A stretch of 64,000 nt of DNA from Tolypothrix brevis GSE-NOS-MK-07-07A (GCA_019358985.1 JAHHIJ010000008.1:1-64000); one strand, 5' to 3'. Counted from the first letter of the stretch, positions 1 to 8,517 are shown. The notes: a model not told the origin generated them from the letters alone. Program-made: numbers and translations.

Positions 1-135
1 TCTTGACTCTTGACTCTTGACTCTTGACTCTTGACTCTTGACTCTTGACTCTTGACTCTTGACTCTTGACTCTTGACTCTTGACTCTTGACTCTTGACTC
101 TTGACTCTTGACTCTTGACTCTTGACTCTTGACTA
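1..135. repeat. Heptamer short tandem repeat, unit TTGACTC
   Basis: About 19 head-to-tail copies of the 7-base unit TTGACTC run from the window edge to the upstream side of the first gene, so the array may be longer. Such heptamer arrays are the STRR class known from heterocystous cyanobacteria. A two-unit relic occurs near 49204-49217, and related TTGACTATT repeats lie at 22020-22054 and near 61785-61810. Confidence 0.95.
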
Positions 136-149
136 TTAACGTATTTATT

Positions 150-596
150 ATGAATATTCGTGAATTTTCGCCGACGCAACCAGTGATTTTGGGCTTTGAT
201 CCGGGTAAAGATAAGTGTGGTTTAGCAGTGATGGGGTTAGATAGGCAACTATATTATCATCAAGTTGTGTTGTCAAGTGAGGCGATCGCATCTATTGATA
301 AACTACGCCAAAATTACCCGATTTCCTTGATGGTGATGGGTGATCAAACTACATCAAAACGCTGGAAACAGCAAATAACTGAACAAGTTAAAGAGCCGTT
401 AAATATCATTTTAGTGGATGAGCGTTACACCAGCTTAGAAGCACGCGATCGCTATTGGCAAATGTACCCACCCAAAGGACTCTCGAAACTATTGCCACAA
501 GGTATGCGACAACCACCAAGACCTGTAGATGACATTGTTGCTATCCTCTTAATCGAAAGATACTTAAATCGCTTAACTGAATCAAGTATCGGCTAG
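150..596 (+). CDS. RuvC/YqgF-fold resolvase-like nuclease
   Basis: This 148-residue protein has an RNase H/RuvC-like fold signature. An N-terminal GFDPGKDKCGLAV strand carries the first catalytic Asp, DERYTSLEARDRYW resembles the second acidic motif of YqgF/RuvX proteins, and PVDDIVAILLIERYL supplies the C-terminal acidic residue. YqgF relatives process pre-16S rRNA or act on Holliday junctions; which applies here is not visible. An in-frame TTG at 129 lies inside the heptamer repeat, so the ATG at 150 is preferred. The repeat therefore abuts the 5' end and probably contributes the leader. The gene stands alone. Confidence 0.75.
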   Translation: MNIREFSPTQPVILGFDPGKDKCGLAVMGLDRQLYYHQVVLSSEAIASIDKLRQNYPISLMVMGDQTTSKRWKQQITEQVKEPLNIILVDERYTSLEARDRYWQMYPPKGLSKLLPQGMRQPPRPVDDIVAILLIERYLNRLTESSIG

Positions 597-624
597 CTTA
601 TTTTCTCACCTTCCGCGTCAGCTA

Positions 625-779
625 TTAGACATATAATAAAAATTAATGATGCGTTGTCCGAAACCCTTGATTAGACGTAGCGATGCTACGTCTCTACCTA
701 TGACTCTGGAGATGTCTATTAGCCCTTGATTAGACGTAGCGATGCTACGTCTCTACCTATGACTCTGGAGATGTCTATT
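625..779. repeat. MITE-like element with 59-bp tandem duplication (TTAGACAT family)
   Basis: The element begins TTAGACAT and ends GGAGATGTCTATT, like the more complete copy at 36389-36482. Its right part is duplicated: 664-722 and 723-779 are nearly identical 59-bp units. Each contains the palindrome AGACGTAGC-GAT-GCTACGTCT (673-693 and 732-752). It lies just past the 3' end of the minus-strand gene that follows. Confidence 0.8.
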
Positions 780-789
780 TCTTAAAGCC

Positions 790-1053
790 TTATAATTCAG
801 CCCGAATAGTAAAAGCATAATCTCCTCCAGGCTCTAGTTCGTAGTCTCGTTGCTCCAAGAAGCGACCGAGGGGTTCTTTAATTAACGCACGACCTTGAGA
901 AGGCTTAACAGACAGTTCACCCAGGCGAAAATGCCATTGGAACTGCCACTCAAAGTCACCCGCACTGACTTCCCCTTCTAGGAAGCCGTGTTGCCAGGAT
1001 TGACGAGTAACCCTGACATGGGCAATACTTTCTGGCAGACGTTTAGTACTCAC
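790..1053 (-). CDS. Small conserved cyanobacterial protein (DUF3146-like)
   Basis: An 87-residue basic protein with alternating charged and aromatic residues (DFEWQFQWHFRLGELSV) and a conserved-looking tail (GGDYAFTIRAEL). From memory it matches the small cyanobacterial family DUF3146 (function unknown). I cannot confirm the family without a search. Start choice: TTG at 1068 and GTG at 1053 are both in frame. GTG gives the natural-looking N terminus STKRLPES. No signal peptide or membrane segment is seen. Confidence 0.65.
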   Translation of the reverse strand: MSTKRLPESIAHVRVTRQSWQHGFLEGEVSAGDFEWQFQWHFRLGELSVKPSQGRALIKEPLGRFLEQRDYELEPGGDYAFTIRAEL

Positions 1054-1187
1054 TATGCTTGATGTCAAGTTTGAGATAAAGGTTGACCATATAGGCTATT
1101 TCTACCATACATAGCTTAGATCCACAAAAGTAGGGCGTTGCATATTTCTGGGATGATGAATGCAATAGACATCGACCGAATTGAACT

Positions 1188-1259
1188 ATGCGTTGCCCCA
1201 AACCCTTGATTAGACTATTCTGTGCTACGTCTCTACATTGTTTTCTGGAGATGTCTAAT
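1188..1259. repeat. TTAGACAT-family element, left-truncated copy
   Basis: It carries the internal block GCGTTGCCCCAAACCC, an imperfect core hairpin around 1213-1238 (AGACTATTCTGTGCTACGTCT) and the right end GGAGATGTCTAA. The left terminal repeat is missing. Confidence 0.7.
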
Positions 1260-1278
1260 ATAGTTAAAAATTCAACAC

Positions 1279-1345
1279 GTTGTAAAGACGTTTCGGCGAA
1301 ACGTCTCTAGGATTTATCCCACGGTTATGCAATTTTATACCGATC
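1279..1345. repeat. Dispersed repeat with TTTCGGCGAAA hairpin, copy 1
   Basis: The palindrome AGACGTTTCGG-CGAAACGTCT (1286-1306) is followed by TAGGATTTATCCCACGGTTA and an AT-rich tail. A near-identical copy lies at 8280-8345. Both copies lie upstream of an NRPS-type start whose leader is also duplicated. Confidence 0.8.
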
Positions 1346-1375
1346 TTGGTCGGGACTTACACCGACCTGTACTAG

Positions 1376-1703
1376 AACATAAAGATTAAGTAAAGTTGAT
1401 TGACATACTTAAAATAATACTTAGAATATTATTAGGTTAGAGATCCAGTAAATCTACGAGAAATTACTTAACTTATTTTTAATGTACTCTTAACTTTTTC
1501 TTAGTTTAATTAAGTAGTCGGACAAAAATATTTACAGTCAGTGCGAGCGAAGAGAAGCAATCCCAGCCCTTGCGATTACTTCATTCCGCTTCGCTGGATT
1601 CGCAATGACATTGTGTAATTAATTCTGTCTGGCTACTTAAGGTTGATGAAAATTTTGTCCCCTTTAATTTAATGATTGATTTGTATACAAGGAGACAAGT
1701 ATT
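1376..1703 (+). promoter_or_regulatory. Duplicated NRPS leader/promoter region, copy 1
   Basis: AT-rich sequence from about 1376 (AAAGATTAAGTAAAGTTGAT) and the immediate leader (ATACAAGGAGACAAGTATT before ATG 1704) match the leader of the intact NRPS at 8702-8876 in order and wording. A MITE (1510-1640) splits this copy. No gene is seen in 1069-1703. Confidence 0.55.
1510..1640. mobile_element. MITE-like element with TTAAGTAGYCRGACA ends
   Basis: This 131-bp non-coding element has terminal inverted repeats TTAAGTAGTCGGACA and, on the other strand, TTAAGTAGCCAGACA. The interior has the GCGAGCGAAG...CTTCGCTGGATTCGC type of sequence common as dispersed repeats in cyanobacteria. It sits inside the duplicated NRPS leader. 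Confidence 0.7.
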
Positions 1704-1946
1704 ATGAAACAATTAAATACTTGTATTGTGGATCAAATAATCGTGGAAGCTGCTTTGCTAGAGCATCCATTGATTCACGACTGTGTGGTGTTGGTTCGCA
1801 TTTAATTGTTCTCGAAGCGATCAGTTTTGACTTAGTGCAGCGACGCTCCGCAAAAACGCCTAAAGTCGATGCCAGAAGTCGAGCAGGTGGCGGTAATTGT
1901 TGAAGAGTCTAAGGAGAAAGTCCCTTTATTGCATCTATTTAGATAG
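1704..1946 (+). pseudogene. Broken NRPS-associated gene start
   Basis: The reading frame starts ATGAAACAATTAAAT, the same 15 bases and ribosome-binding site as the intact NRPS at 8877, then stops after 33 codons at 1805. The first piece contains VEAALLEHPLIHDCVVLVR and a second piece from 1869 reads MPEVEQVAVIVEESKEK. From memory, both strings resemble an N-terminal segment seen in some cyanobacterial NRPS and acyl-AMP-ligase proteins. A short GCGACGCTCCGC-type repeat lies between them. I read this as the decayed 5' end of a former NRPS gene, not a functional small protein. Confidence 0.6.
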
Positions 1947-2089
1947 TGCTACCTGACCAAAAAGGCAGGCTTGTTCTTGAAAATATACATCTGGGTTAGG
2001 TTAAACCTGTTTGTTCAAAACCAGGACTTACGCAGCAAAAATCCAGTTCAGACACTTCCCCTGTTTTTACGTATAGGAGCGTGATAGTT

Positions 2090-4891
2090 ATGGAAAAATC
2101 GCATGAATCTATCATAGATAAGCAAATCCTGAAACCAGTTGCTTTATCTGTTGCCCAACGCCATTCTATTAACCGACCGAAAGGCTTCATCAAATTTAAA
2201 AAAGAAGATATTGAGCAATCAATTGCAAGTCGTTTTGAACAACAAGTTAACAAGTATCCCAACTTAATTGCTGTCAAAAGCAAGACCGAAACATTTAGCT
2301 ATGACCAACTAAACAAAACTGCCAACCGTCTGGCACGAGCTATTTTATCACAGCGAGGAGAAGGAAAAGAAGCGATCGCCCTGTTGCTCGAAGGTGCAAG
2401 TTTTATTACTTCAATGTTTGGGGTACTCAAAACAGGAAAAATCTATGTCCCGATAGACCCCTCAACTCCCCATACCAGACTTACTTATATCGTTGAAGAT
2501 TCAGAAGCCGTTTTAATTGTCACTAATAATAAAAATCTCGCTTTAGCCCGTGAGTTAGCTCAGAACCAATGCCAAGTGTTAAATCTTGATGACATTGATT
2601 TTAGCCTTTCTACAGATAATCTGAATCTGTCAATATCACCCGATACCCTTGCTTTTATAATTTATACCAGTGGCTCAACAGGAAAGCCAAAGGGAGTTGT
2701 GCAGAATCATCGCAACGTGCTGCATAACTGCATGAATAATACTAACGGTTTGCATATCAGCCCAAATGACCGCTCGACTCTTTTATATTCTTGTGGTTTT
2801 ATGGGGGCAATGAGAGGCATCACGAATGCCTTACTAAATGGTGCTTCCCTCTACCCTTTGAATGTAAAAGAAGAAGGATTAAATAGTTTAGTCAACTGGC
2901 TAATCCAAGAAGAAATTACTATTTACCATTCAGTTGCGACCCTTTTTCGACAGTTTGTTGCTATTCTCACAGAAGAACAGCAGTTTCCCCAACTTCGCGT
3001 ACTCGTATTTGGCGGTGAGCCTGTCTTACGGAGAGATGTGGATCTCTACAAAAAGTATTTTTCCTCAAACTGTATGATGTATGTTGGTCTAGGAGCAACT
3101 GAAACCGGAACTGTGCGGCAGTTCATCGTTAACAAAGATACCCAGATCCAGAGCAGCACTGTACCGATTGGCTATCCAGTCGAGGGTATGGAGATTTTGC
3201 TGTTTGATGAAGCAGGCATTGAAGTTGGCTGCGGTGAGATTGGTGAAATTGCTGTCAAGAGTGAATATGTTGCTTTAGGCTATTGGCAAAAGCCGGAACT
3301 GACACTCGCCGCATTCCAACCAGCGCTACTGGGTGGAAGCCAACGCATCTATCGCACAGGGGATCTAGGACGCATGGAGCCTGATGGTTGCCTGATTCAT
3401 CTGGGAAGAAAAGACTTTCAGGTGAAAATTAGAGGCTTCAGAATCGAAGTCAGCGAAATCGAGATGGCACTTCTTGACACCGACGTTATTAAAGAAGCCG
3501 TGGTTATTGCCCGTGAGGATATACCCGGAGATAAACGTCTGGTCGCTTATGTTGTTGTTCCTAAGGCAAGTCTAGCACCGAGCAACAGCGAACTGCGGCG
3601 CTATTTGCAGGATAAAGTACCCGATTACATGCTGCCTAGTGCCTTTGTATTTTTAGATGCTCTGCCCTTAACACCTAACGGAAAGCTAAATCGCCTTGCA
3701 CTTCCAGCACCTCACACTAGTCAACAAGATATGAAAGCAACGTTTGTTGCCCCTCGCGATAATTTTGAACAAAAGCTTTCGCACATTTGGTCAGAAGTTT
3801 TAGGCATTCAACCGATTGGAGTGAAAGACAACTTCTTTGACCTGGGGGGAAATTCGTTGTTAGCTGTCAGCTTATTCGCGCAAATAGAAAACAAATTTGG
3901 CAAAAAACTTCCCTTAGCCACCCTTTTCCAATCAGGTACAGTGGAAGCTTTGGCAAAAACGATTCGCGAACAACAAGTAGCACTTGGTAATGAAAATTGG
4001 AAATCAGACCTTGCTTTGGCAAATGATTTATCAGCGGTCATAAGACAGAAAAAGTCAGCACATCTTTGGTCATCCCTGGTAAAAATTAAACCTAACGGTT
4101 CCCAGCCACCTTTATTTTTTGTACACCCGCTTGGTGGAGAAATCCTCTGCTACCGTGATTTAGCAAACCATTTGGGGTCAGAGCAACCAGTTTATGGGCT
4201 ACAACCACAAGGACTAGATGGAGAACAAGCACCTTTAACCTCGATTGAAGATATGGCAGCCCATTACATTCAAGAAATTAAGTCTATTCAAGGCAATGGT
4301 CCTTATTTTCTTGGAGGGTACTCCTTTGGTGGTATAGTTGCTTTCGAGATGGCGCAGCAACTTTGCAAGCAAGGTGAGAAAGTCGGTCTTTTAGTTATGT
4401 TTGATACTTCTCGTCCGGGTACTGAAAGGCGATCGCCCTTCTTAAAACGATTTTTAGAGCATATAAATAATTTTGTGCAACAAGGACCTATATACCTTCA
4501 ACAAAAGCTTGTAGGCTGGCGTGAGTGGGGTACATACCAAATCCGAGAGAAATATAAGCGTTTTTTGGAGAAGTCAAATAGGTTACCTGAAGATGACAAG
4601 CACTTAGCAATCATAGATGCTAATGTTTTAGCTCAAAGTCAATATATGTTCCAAGTTTACCCCGGTCAAATGACTCTTTTGCGGACTGATGACAAGAATC
4701 GAGACGATGCTGTGGGTATGCATTACGATCCGCAATTTGGTTGGGGTGAGTTAGTCACTGGAGGAATAGATATTCATTACATTTCTGGTTCTCACCTTTC
4801 CCTACTCGAAGAACCCAATGTACAACTGCTAGCAGAGAAATTGAAGCTTTGCTTAGAGAAAGCTTGTCCATTAAATAATTCAGCTTTATAA
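2090..4891 (+). CDS. NRPS-like protein, adenylation-PCP-thioesterase
   Basis: A 933-residue protein. An adenylation domain (about 40-540) has YTSGSTGKPKG near 191, YRTGDLG near 420, the KIRGFRIE hinge and NGKLNR near 530. A carrier protein has DLGGNSLL near 586 with the phosphopantetheine serine. A type I thioesterase has HPLGGE, GYSFGG near 742 (nucleophile Ser) and a C-terminal GSHLS histidine. There is no condensation domain. It presumably activates one acid, loads it on its own carrier and releases it. The usual A4 FDxS motif reads CGFMGAM, so the Asp that binds an alpha-amino group appears absent and the substrate may not be an alpha-amino acid. AGGAG at 2075 favours ATG 2090 over GTG 2081. 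It resembles the A-PCP-TE part of the gene at 8877. Confidence 0.9.
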   Translation: MEKSHESIIDKQILKPVALSVAQRHSINRPKGFIKFKKEDIEQSIASRFEQQVNKYPNLIAVKSKTETFSYDQLNKTANRLARAILSQRGEGKEAIALLLEGASFITSMFGVLKTGKIYVPIDPSTPHTRLTYIVEDSEAVLIVTNNKNLALARELAQNQCQVLNLDDIDFSLSTDNLNLSISPDTLAFIIYTSGSTGKPKGVVQNHRNVLHNCMNNTNGLHISPNDRSTLLYSCGFMGAMRGITNALLNGASLYPLNVKEEGLNSLVNWLIQEEITIYHSVATLFRQFVAILTEEQQFPQLRVLVFGGEPVLRRDVDLYKKYFSSNCMMYVGLGATETGTVRQFIVNKDTQIQSSTVPIGYPVEGMEILLFDEAGIEVGCGEIGEIAVKSEYVALGYWQKPELTLAAFQPALLGGSQRIYRTGDLGRMEPDGCLIHLGRKDFQVKIRGFRIEVSEIEMALLDTDVIKEAVVIAREDIPGDKRLVAYVVVPKASLAPSNSELRRYLQDKVPDYMLPSAFVFLDALPLTPNGKLNRLALPAPHTSQQDMKATFVAPRDNFEQKLSHIWSEVLGIQPIGVKDNFFDLGGNSLLAVSLFAQIENKFGKKLPLATLFQSGTVEALAKTIREQQVALGNENWKSDLALANDLSAVIRQKKSAHLWSSLVKIKPNGSQPPLFFVHPLGGEILCYRDLANHLGSEQPVYGLQPQGLDGEQAPLTSIEDMAAHYIQEIKSIQGNGPYFLGGYSFGGIVAFEMAQQLCKQGEKVGLLVMFDTSRPGTERRSPFLKRFLEHINNFVQQGPIYLQQKLVGWREWGTYQIREKYKRFLEKSNRLPEDDKHLAIIDANVLAQSQYMFQVYPGQMTLLRTDDKNRDDAVGMHYDPQFGWGELVTGGIDIHYISGSHLSLLEEPNVQLLAEKLKLCLEKACPLNNSAL

Positions 4892-4893
4892 AG

Positions 4894-4919
4894 GGACATT
4901 GCAATATATGTCCTTGTTT
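4894..4919 (+). terminator. Weak hairpin after NRPS-like gene
   Basis: GGACAT (4894-4899) pairs with ATGTCC (4908-4913) directly after the stop codon and is followed by TTGTTTA. It is short and has only a broken T-run, so termination is tentative. Confidence 0.35.
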
Positions 4920-4974
4920 ACATAGGGCTTGCTGAAAAAGTCGTATTTAAGGCAGTTAAACACTTGTAATATTT

Positions 4975-5052
4975 GTAGGTTGGGTTGAGGAACGAAACCC
5001 AACATGAATTCTAAGCTTTTGTTGGGTTTCACTTATTTTCAACCTAACCTAC
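4975..5052. repeat. GTAGGTTGGGTT palindromic repeat, copy 1
   Basis: A 78-bp imperfect palindrome: GTAGGTTGGGTTGAGG at the left, AACCTAACCTAC at the right, with internal GAAACCCAACA/TGTTGGGTTTC arms. A second copy lies at 13082-13156. Each copy is the first large repeat downstream of an NRPS-type gene. No gene is seen between 4892 and 5260. Confidence 0.85.
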
Positions 5053-5260
5053 ATTCAGAAATTTTATTATAAGTAATCACCCGAACTTGATATGACCTAG
5101 CAACAAGCACCCATTTAAGTCAAACTTAACCGAGTGCATATTTTGTTCGGAAAATATTTTTGCAACACAACTTTTTTTAGATACAAAGTTTAACAAGGGC
5201 TGTGTTGGCAAGGTAAAAATAATAAATTTATTACCAGCGATCGCTGTGGAAAAAATCTAA

Positions 5261-6343
5261 ATGCGTATATTACATCTGACAAATCATATAGAGGAAGTCG
5301 GTAATGGTATCGTTAATGTGGCAATAGACTTAGCTTGTTTGCAAGCAAAATATGGACATGATGTTGCTGTAGCATCTGCCGGCGGACAATATGAAACATT
5401 ACTATCACTTTATGGTGTCAAGCACTTTCAATTAAACCAGTCTAGAAAACTGTTGAATTTAATCACAGCACTTTCTCTTTATCGGGGAATTATCCAACAG
5501 TTTCAGCCAGATATTGTCCATGCACATATGATGACAGGAGTAGTACTCGCAGGACTTGCAAGATACGGCTTTAAATATAATTTAGTTTCCACAGTACATA
5601 ATGAATTTCAACGTAGCGCCATTTTAATGGGTTTAGCCGATCGCGTAATTGCTGTTAGTAATGCCGTAGGTAATTCAATGGTGCAGCGCGGTATACCCAA
5701 TAAAAAATTGCGTGTAGTCTCCAATGGCACATTAAATAGTCCCCGGCATCAGAGTATTTTAGACTACCAACCGCTACCTTTACACCGTCCGGCAATCGTC
5801 ACTGTCTCCGGAATGTATCAACGCAAAGGAATTGGTGAATTAATCGATGGCTTTGTGAAAATTGCCGCCAATTTTCACGAAGCGCATTTATATCTAGTGG
5901 GGGATGGTCCAGATCGTGCAATGTTTGAGGAAAAAGTGAAAAATACACCTTTTGCGGAGCGCATTCATTTTGAAGGCTTCCAGAACGAACCGCAACGTTA
6001 TATGCTCGCAACTGACGTCTTTGTGCTTGTTTCCCATCACGAATCCTTTGGTTTAGTTCTCACAGAGGCACGGGAAGCCGGTTGCGCTATTATTGCTAGT
6101 GATGTAGATGGCATTCCGGAAACTTTGGATAATGGGCAAGCTGGAGTTTTAGTGCCAGCTAAAGATAGCGAAGCTGTGGCAGTTGCGTTAACAGAATTAC
6201 TTAGTAACCCTTCGGCACTGCAAAGGTGGAAGTGCCTTGCAAAACAAAATCTAGAGCGATTTAGTGCTACGCGGGTTACTCAAGAAACACTTGCCGTATA
6301 TCAGGAATTAATCCCAAACTATAATCTATTTGAATTAGTTTGA
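5261..6343 (+). CDS. Glycosyltransferase family 4 (GT-B fold)
   Basis: This 360-residue enzyme has the two-lobed GT-B plan. The N-terminal lobe begins MRILHLTNHIEEVGNGIVNV with the glycine-rich acceptor loop, and the donor lobe holds GDGPDR and HHESFGLVLTEAREAG near 255-270, the E-x7-E motif of retaining GT4 enzymes. It should transfer a nucleotide-activated sugar, but donor and acceptor are not evident. No membrane segments are seen. It follows the NRPS-like gene after 370 bp containing a palindromic repeat, so co-transcription is not obvious. A transposase fragment starts immediately after its stop codon. Confidence 0.88.
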   Translation: MRILHLTNHIEEVGNGIVNVAIDLACLQAKYGHDVAVASAGGQYETLLSLYGVKHFQLNQSRKLLNLITALSLYRGIIQQFQPDIVHAHMMTGVVLAGLARYGFKYNLVSTVHNEFQRSAILMGLADRVIAVSNAVGNSMVQRGIPNKKLRVVSNGTLNSPRHQSILDYQPLPLHRPAIVTVSGMYQRKGIGELIDGFVKIAANFHEAHLYLVGDGPDRAMFEEKVKNTPFAERIHFEGFQNEPQRYMLATDVFVLVSHHESFGLVLTEAREAGCAIIASDVDGIPETLDNGQAGVLVPAKDSEAVAVALTELLSNPSALQRWKCLAKQNLERFSATRVTQETLAVYQELIPNYNLFELV

Positions 6344-6346
6344 AAC

Positions 6347-6450
6347 ATCGAGAAAGTGCGGACTAAATATTCTAGGATTCGCGCTAGATTGCAACATAAA
6401 GCCAGCAAAGGCACTCGTAGTAGTCGAAGACGTTCTCGACAACATTGTCT
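6347..6450 (+). pseudogene. TnpB-like transposase fragment
   Basis: The open frame right after the glycosyltransferase stop reads IEKVRTKYSRIRARLQ followed by KGTRSSRRRSRQ. This resembles the arginine-rich middle of IS1341/IS607-type TnpB proteins. It is cut at the right by the MITE starting at 6452. It is a different lineage from the intact TnpB at 6678. The identification rests on about 33 residues. Confidence 0.45.
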
Positions 6451-6451
6451 T

Positions 6452-6562
6452 ATACAGCAGATTGCGTTGTTATTAAATACACGTAGAGACTATTCTGTGC
6501 TACGTCTGTGAGCGGGTTTTGGGTTTTACGCCTGTACCTCATTTACCTGAAATCTGCTGTAT
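6452..6562. mobile_element. MITE with perfect 12-bp ends ATACAGCAGATT
   Basis: A 111-bp element bounded by ATACAGCAGATT (6452-6463) and its exact reverse complement (6551-6562). Inside are a degenerate core hairpin (AGACTATTCTGTGCTACGTCT) and GGGTTTTGGGTTTTA. Partial or decayed copies lie at 14336-14391, 15811-15886, 18525-18612 and 47236-47343. Confidence 0.9.
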
Positions 6563-6677
6563 CTATATAGGACAACAAGAATTGACTGAACCGTCTATTT
6601 ATAAGTATTGGGCAATTGAGAGAAATCACCAAACCGCTCGTTAAAATCTGTACAAAGCTACCTAAAGATAGTCAATA

Positions 6678-7901
6678 CTAGACAATAACGTTTGTAATCT
6701 TAGTCCAAATTGATAAGACTACTGGGATAAACGGCAATCCCACTATCCCCTCAAATGCTTTAGGGATTACTTTGCGAACTATATTAATACTTCCATTGGT
6801 ATCAGCATTTATTGTTCTACCAGTGGAAGTTTTATATAAACCGCGTTTAATTCGCTTACCACTAAATACTGGCTTGTCTTCTTTTTTATCGCCATATCTA
6901 GGTAACTCATCACTATCCAATGCACTAGCTTTCGACGTGTAACTTTCTTCTGTCACGGTTACATCAATACCTGCTAATTCTGCTTTGTAAGTCAATAAGT
7001 TAATTAATTTGGCGTGTGGAATTTTTGTAAAATCTTGGTTGTTCTTTTTATCAATATTTATATCTTGTTTCCAAAAAGAATTGTTACCGATTATTAGATG
7101 TCCTATATTATTTATCTGACACCAATCGATAACTCGGCGGCTAACAGTATGAAGATAATTATCTATTCGTCTATCACGTTTACCGTTGAGTGATTTTGTT
7201 TGGCGATAAGCTCCAAGTGATTGTGATGAAGCTACTCGTTTATTAAAGAATTGGTTAATACTTTTTAATGGTCTACCGTTTACCAGCAACGGTTTGACAC
7301 CGGGTTGGTTGGAGGTTATAGCCATTAAATTGTTTAAACCTAAGTCTACACCTGCGACGTATTCACTGCTGCTTTTTACAGCATCTTCTACAGTGTAAAC
7401 AACTTCAATAGCGTAATGGTCAACCTTCGGTACTATTCGTACTTGAGCGATATTTTTCGCGCTAGTAGGAAATTCGATATTAGTTTGTGAAAGTTTAACA
7501 ATACCTTTGATTAGCGCTGGCTTAGATATTGCATCATTCGGATATATCACAACATTTCTACCACGTTCTTTATGTTTGTATCCGGGTATTTTCGGTTCAC
7601 CAAGATACTTATCTGGATTTTTAGTCCAATCTTTAAACGCAGCCGTCCAACCTTTCCAAGCGTCCGTTACTCTACGAACAATTTGCTTACTAACTTTAGT
7701 TGGCAAATAACGATAAGCTTCTAATGTTTTAGTTTGATGATATATATCGATTGAGTTGTAATATTTGCGCGTCTCAAAATAGTATTGGCGTTGTACATAA
7801 TTTGCAGAGTTATACAAATGTTTTGACTGTAACGCCAAGTTATCGCACTCTTTCCAAAATTTATGCTGACGACTAATAACGTGTTTTTCTACTAGCTGCA
7901 T
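6678..7901 (-). CDS. TnpB-family RNA-guided nuclease (atypical, no zinc finger)
   Basis: This 407-residue protein matches IS200/IS605-type TnpB in overall plan. It has a basic N-terminal half (W-K-x-W-x-A-A-F-K region), RuvC-I GVDLGLNNL near 182 and a C-terminal NADTNGSINI near 367 supplying the last Asp. The usual RuvC-II glutamate position reads IIGNNSFWKQ with no Glu. The CxxC...CxxC zinc finger is replaced by EESYTSKASALDSDE, and a conserved Glu pair there could substitute. No tnpA is adjacent, so it would rely on a transposase elsewhere or serve another function. A guide RNA would normally come from the 3' end and the 6563-6677 flank. Confidence 0.85.
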   Translation of the reverse strand: MQLVEKHVISRQHKFWKECDNLALQSKHLYNSANYVQRQYYFETRKYYNSIDIYHQTKTLEAYRYLPTKVSKQIVRRVTDAWKGWTAAFKDWTKNPDKYLGEPKIPGYKHKERGRNVVIYPNDAISKPALIKGIVKLSQTNIEFPTSAKNIAQVRIVPKVDHYAIEVVYTVEDAVKSSSEYVAGVDLGLNNLMAITSNQPGVKPLLVNGRPLKSINQFFNKRVASSQSLGAYRQTKSLNGKRDRRIDNYLHTVSRRVIDWCQINNIGHLIIGNNSFWKQDINIDKKNNQDFTKIPHAKLINLLTYKAELAGIDVTVTEESYTSKASALDSDELPRYGDKKEDKPVFSGKRIKRGLYKTSTGRTINADTNGSINIVRKVIPKAFEGIVGLPFIPVVLSIWTKITNVIV

Positions 7902-7961
7902 TGTTTCGACCTCATCATGTTGCTATACTATCTAGTATATCAGATGCCTTGAGTCATTACA

Positions 7962-8129
7962 ATGTCTAAAACAAAATTTAAGCCAGATAACAATGTAGCC
8001 TACGACAAAGCCCCAGTCCAATTTAAAGTTTTACCGGGGGTGAGAGAAAAGCTTAGAACTATACCAAACTGGCAACATCGTCTTAGAGAGTTTGTAGATA
8101 GTTTGATTGAAGATATAGGTAAACAGTAA
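7962..8129 (+). CDS. 55-residue small protein divergent from TnpB
   Basis: An ATG-initiated 55-codon frame begins 60 bp from the tnpB start, in the opposite direction. The product is basic at the N terminus (MSKTKFKPDNNVAYDKAPVQ) and amphipathic at the C terminus (WQHRLREFVDSLIEDIGK). Its tone is that of a small DNA-binding or antitoxin-like protein: FKVLPGVREKLRTIPNWQ looks like a strand followed by helices. I do not recognise a family. The shared 60-bp intergenic region (with AT-rich TATACTATCTAGTATAT) suggests coupled regulation with tnpB. Confidence 0.55.
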   Translation: MSKTKFKPDNNVAYDKAPVQFKVLPGVREKLRTIPNWQHRLREFVDSLIEDIGKQ

Positions 8130-8162
8130 GCTTTGTCTAATTATGGGTAGAAATTAACTTAC

Positions 8163-8283
8163 AGCTTCAACCCCTCGACAGCACAATGCAATCTGGAACA
8201 TTACACTTTGTTTATGCTATCGGAACCAAAGCATGGTGGGTGTCGCAGACTAGCAGAGATACTGGAAGACGTTTCACATGATA
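8163..8283 (+). pseudogene. Transposase N-terminal fragment (IS4/IS701-like)
   Basis: An open frame reads NLEHYTLFMLSEPKHGG then CRRLAEILEDVSHD. This resembles the start of cyanobacterial DDE transposases of the IS701/IS4 type (YxxFLLxEPK...SHDSVNRFL). It is cut after SHD by the dispersed repeat at 8280. No downstream transposase body is present, so this is a relic. Confidence 0.6.
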
Positions 8284-8345
8284 GAGATGTTTCGGCGAAA
8301 CGTCTCTAGGATTTATCCCACGGTTATCCAATTTTACACCGATGT
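8280..8345. repeat. Dispersed repeat with TTTCGGCGAAA hairpin, copy 2
   Basis: Near-identical to 1279-1345: TTTCGGCGAAACGTCT followed by AGGATTTATCCCACGG and the same AT tail. It interrupts the transposase fragment. Confidence 0.85.
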
Positions 8346-8517
8346 GAAAATTAATTATGCGTTGCCCTCCCCCGTCCCAGAGGAGGACAGCATTTCCACT
8401 ACGCTCAATGCAAGCATTCTGTTAAAAATTTGCTTACCATATAATCGCTTATTTTTGCGACACAAGTGATTGTCTTTATACAATATTTATTTTTATCTCA
8501 ATCAACTTTACTAAAAT

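Noticed and set aside
1-135. CRISPR array
   Set aside because: Unit length is 7 bp without spacers. The HIP1 array (15635-15802) and the 96-bp coding repeats were rejected as CRISPR for the same reason: no unique spacers.
1676-1903. A 75-codon frame overlapping the broken NRPS start
   Set aside because: It is out of frame with the ATG that follows the conserved ribosome-binding site, and joins repeat-derived sequence; the NRPS remnant explains the region.
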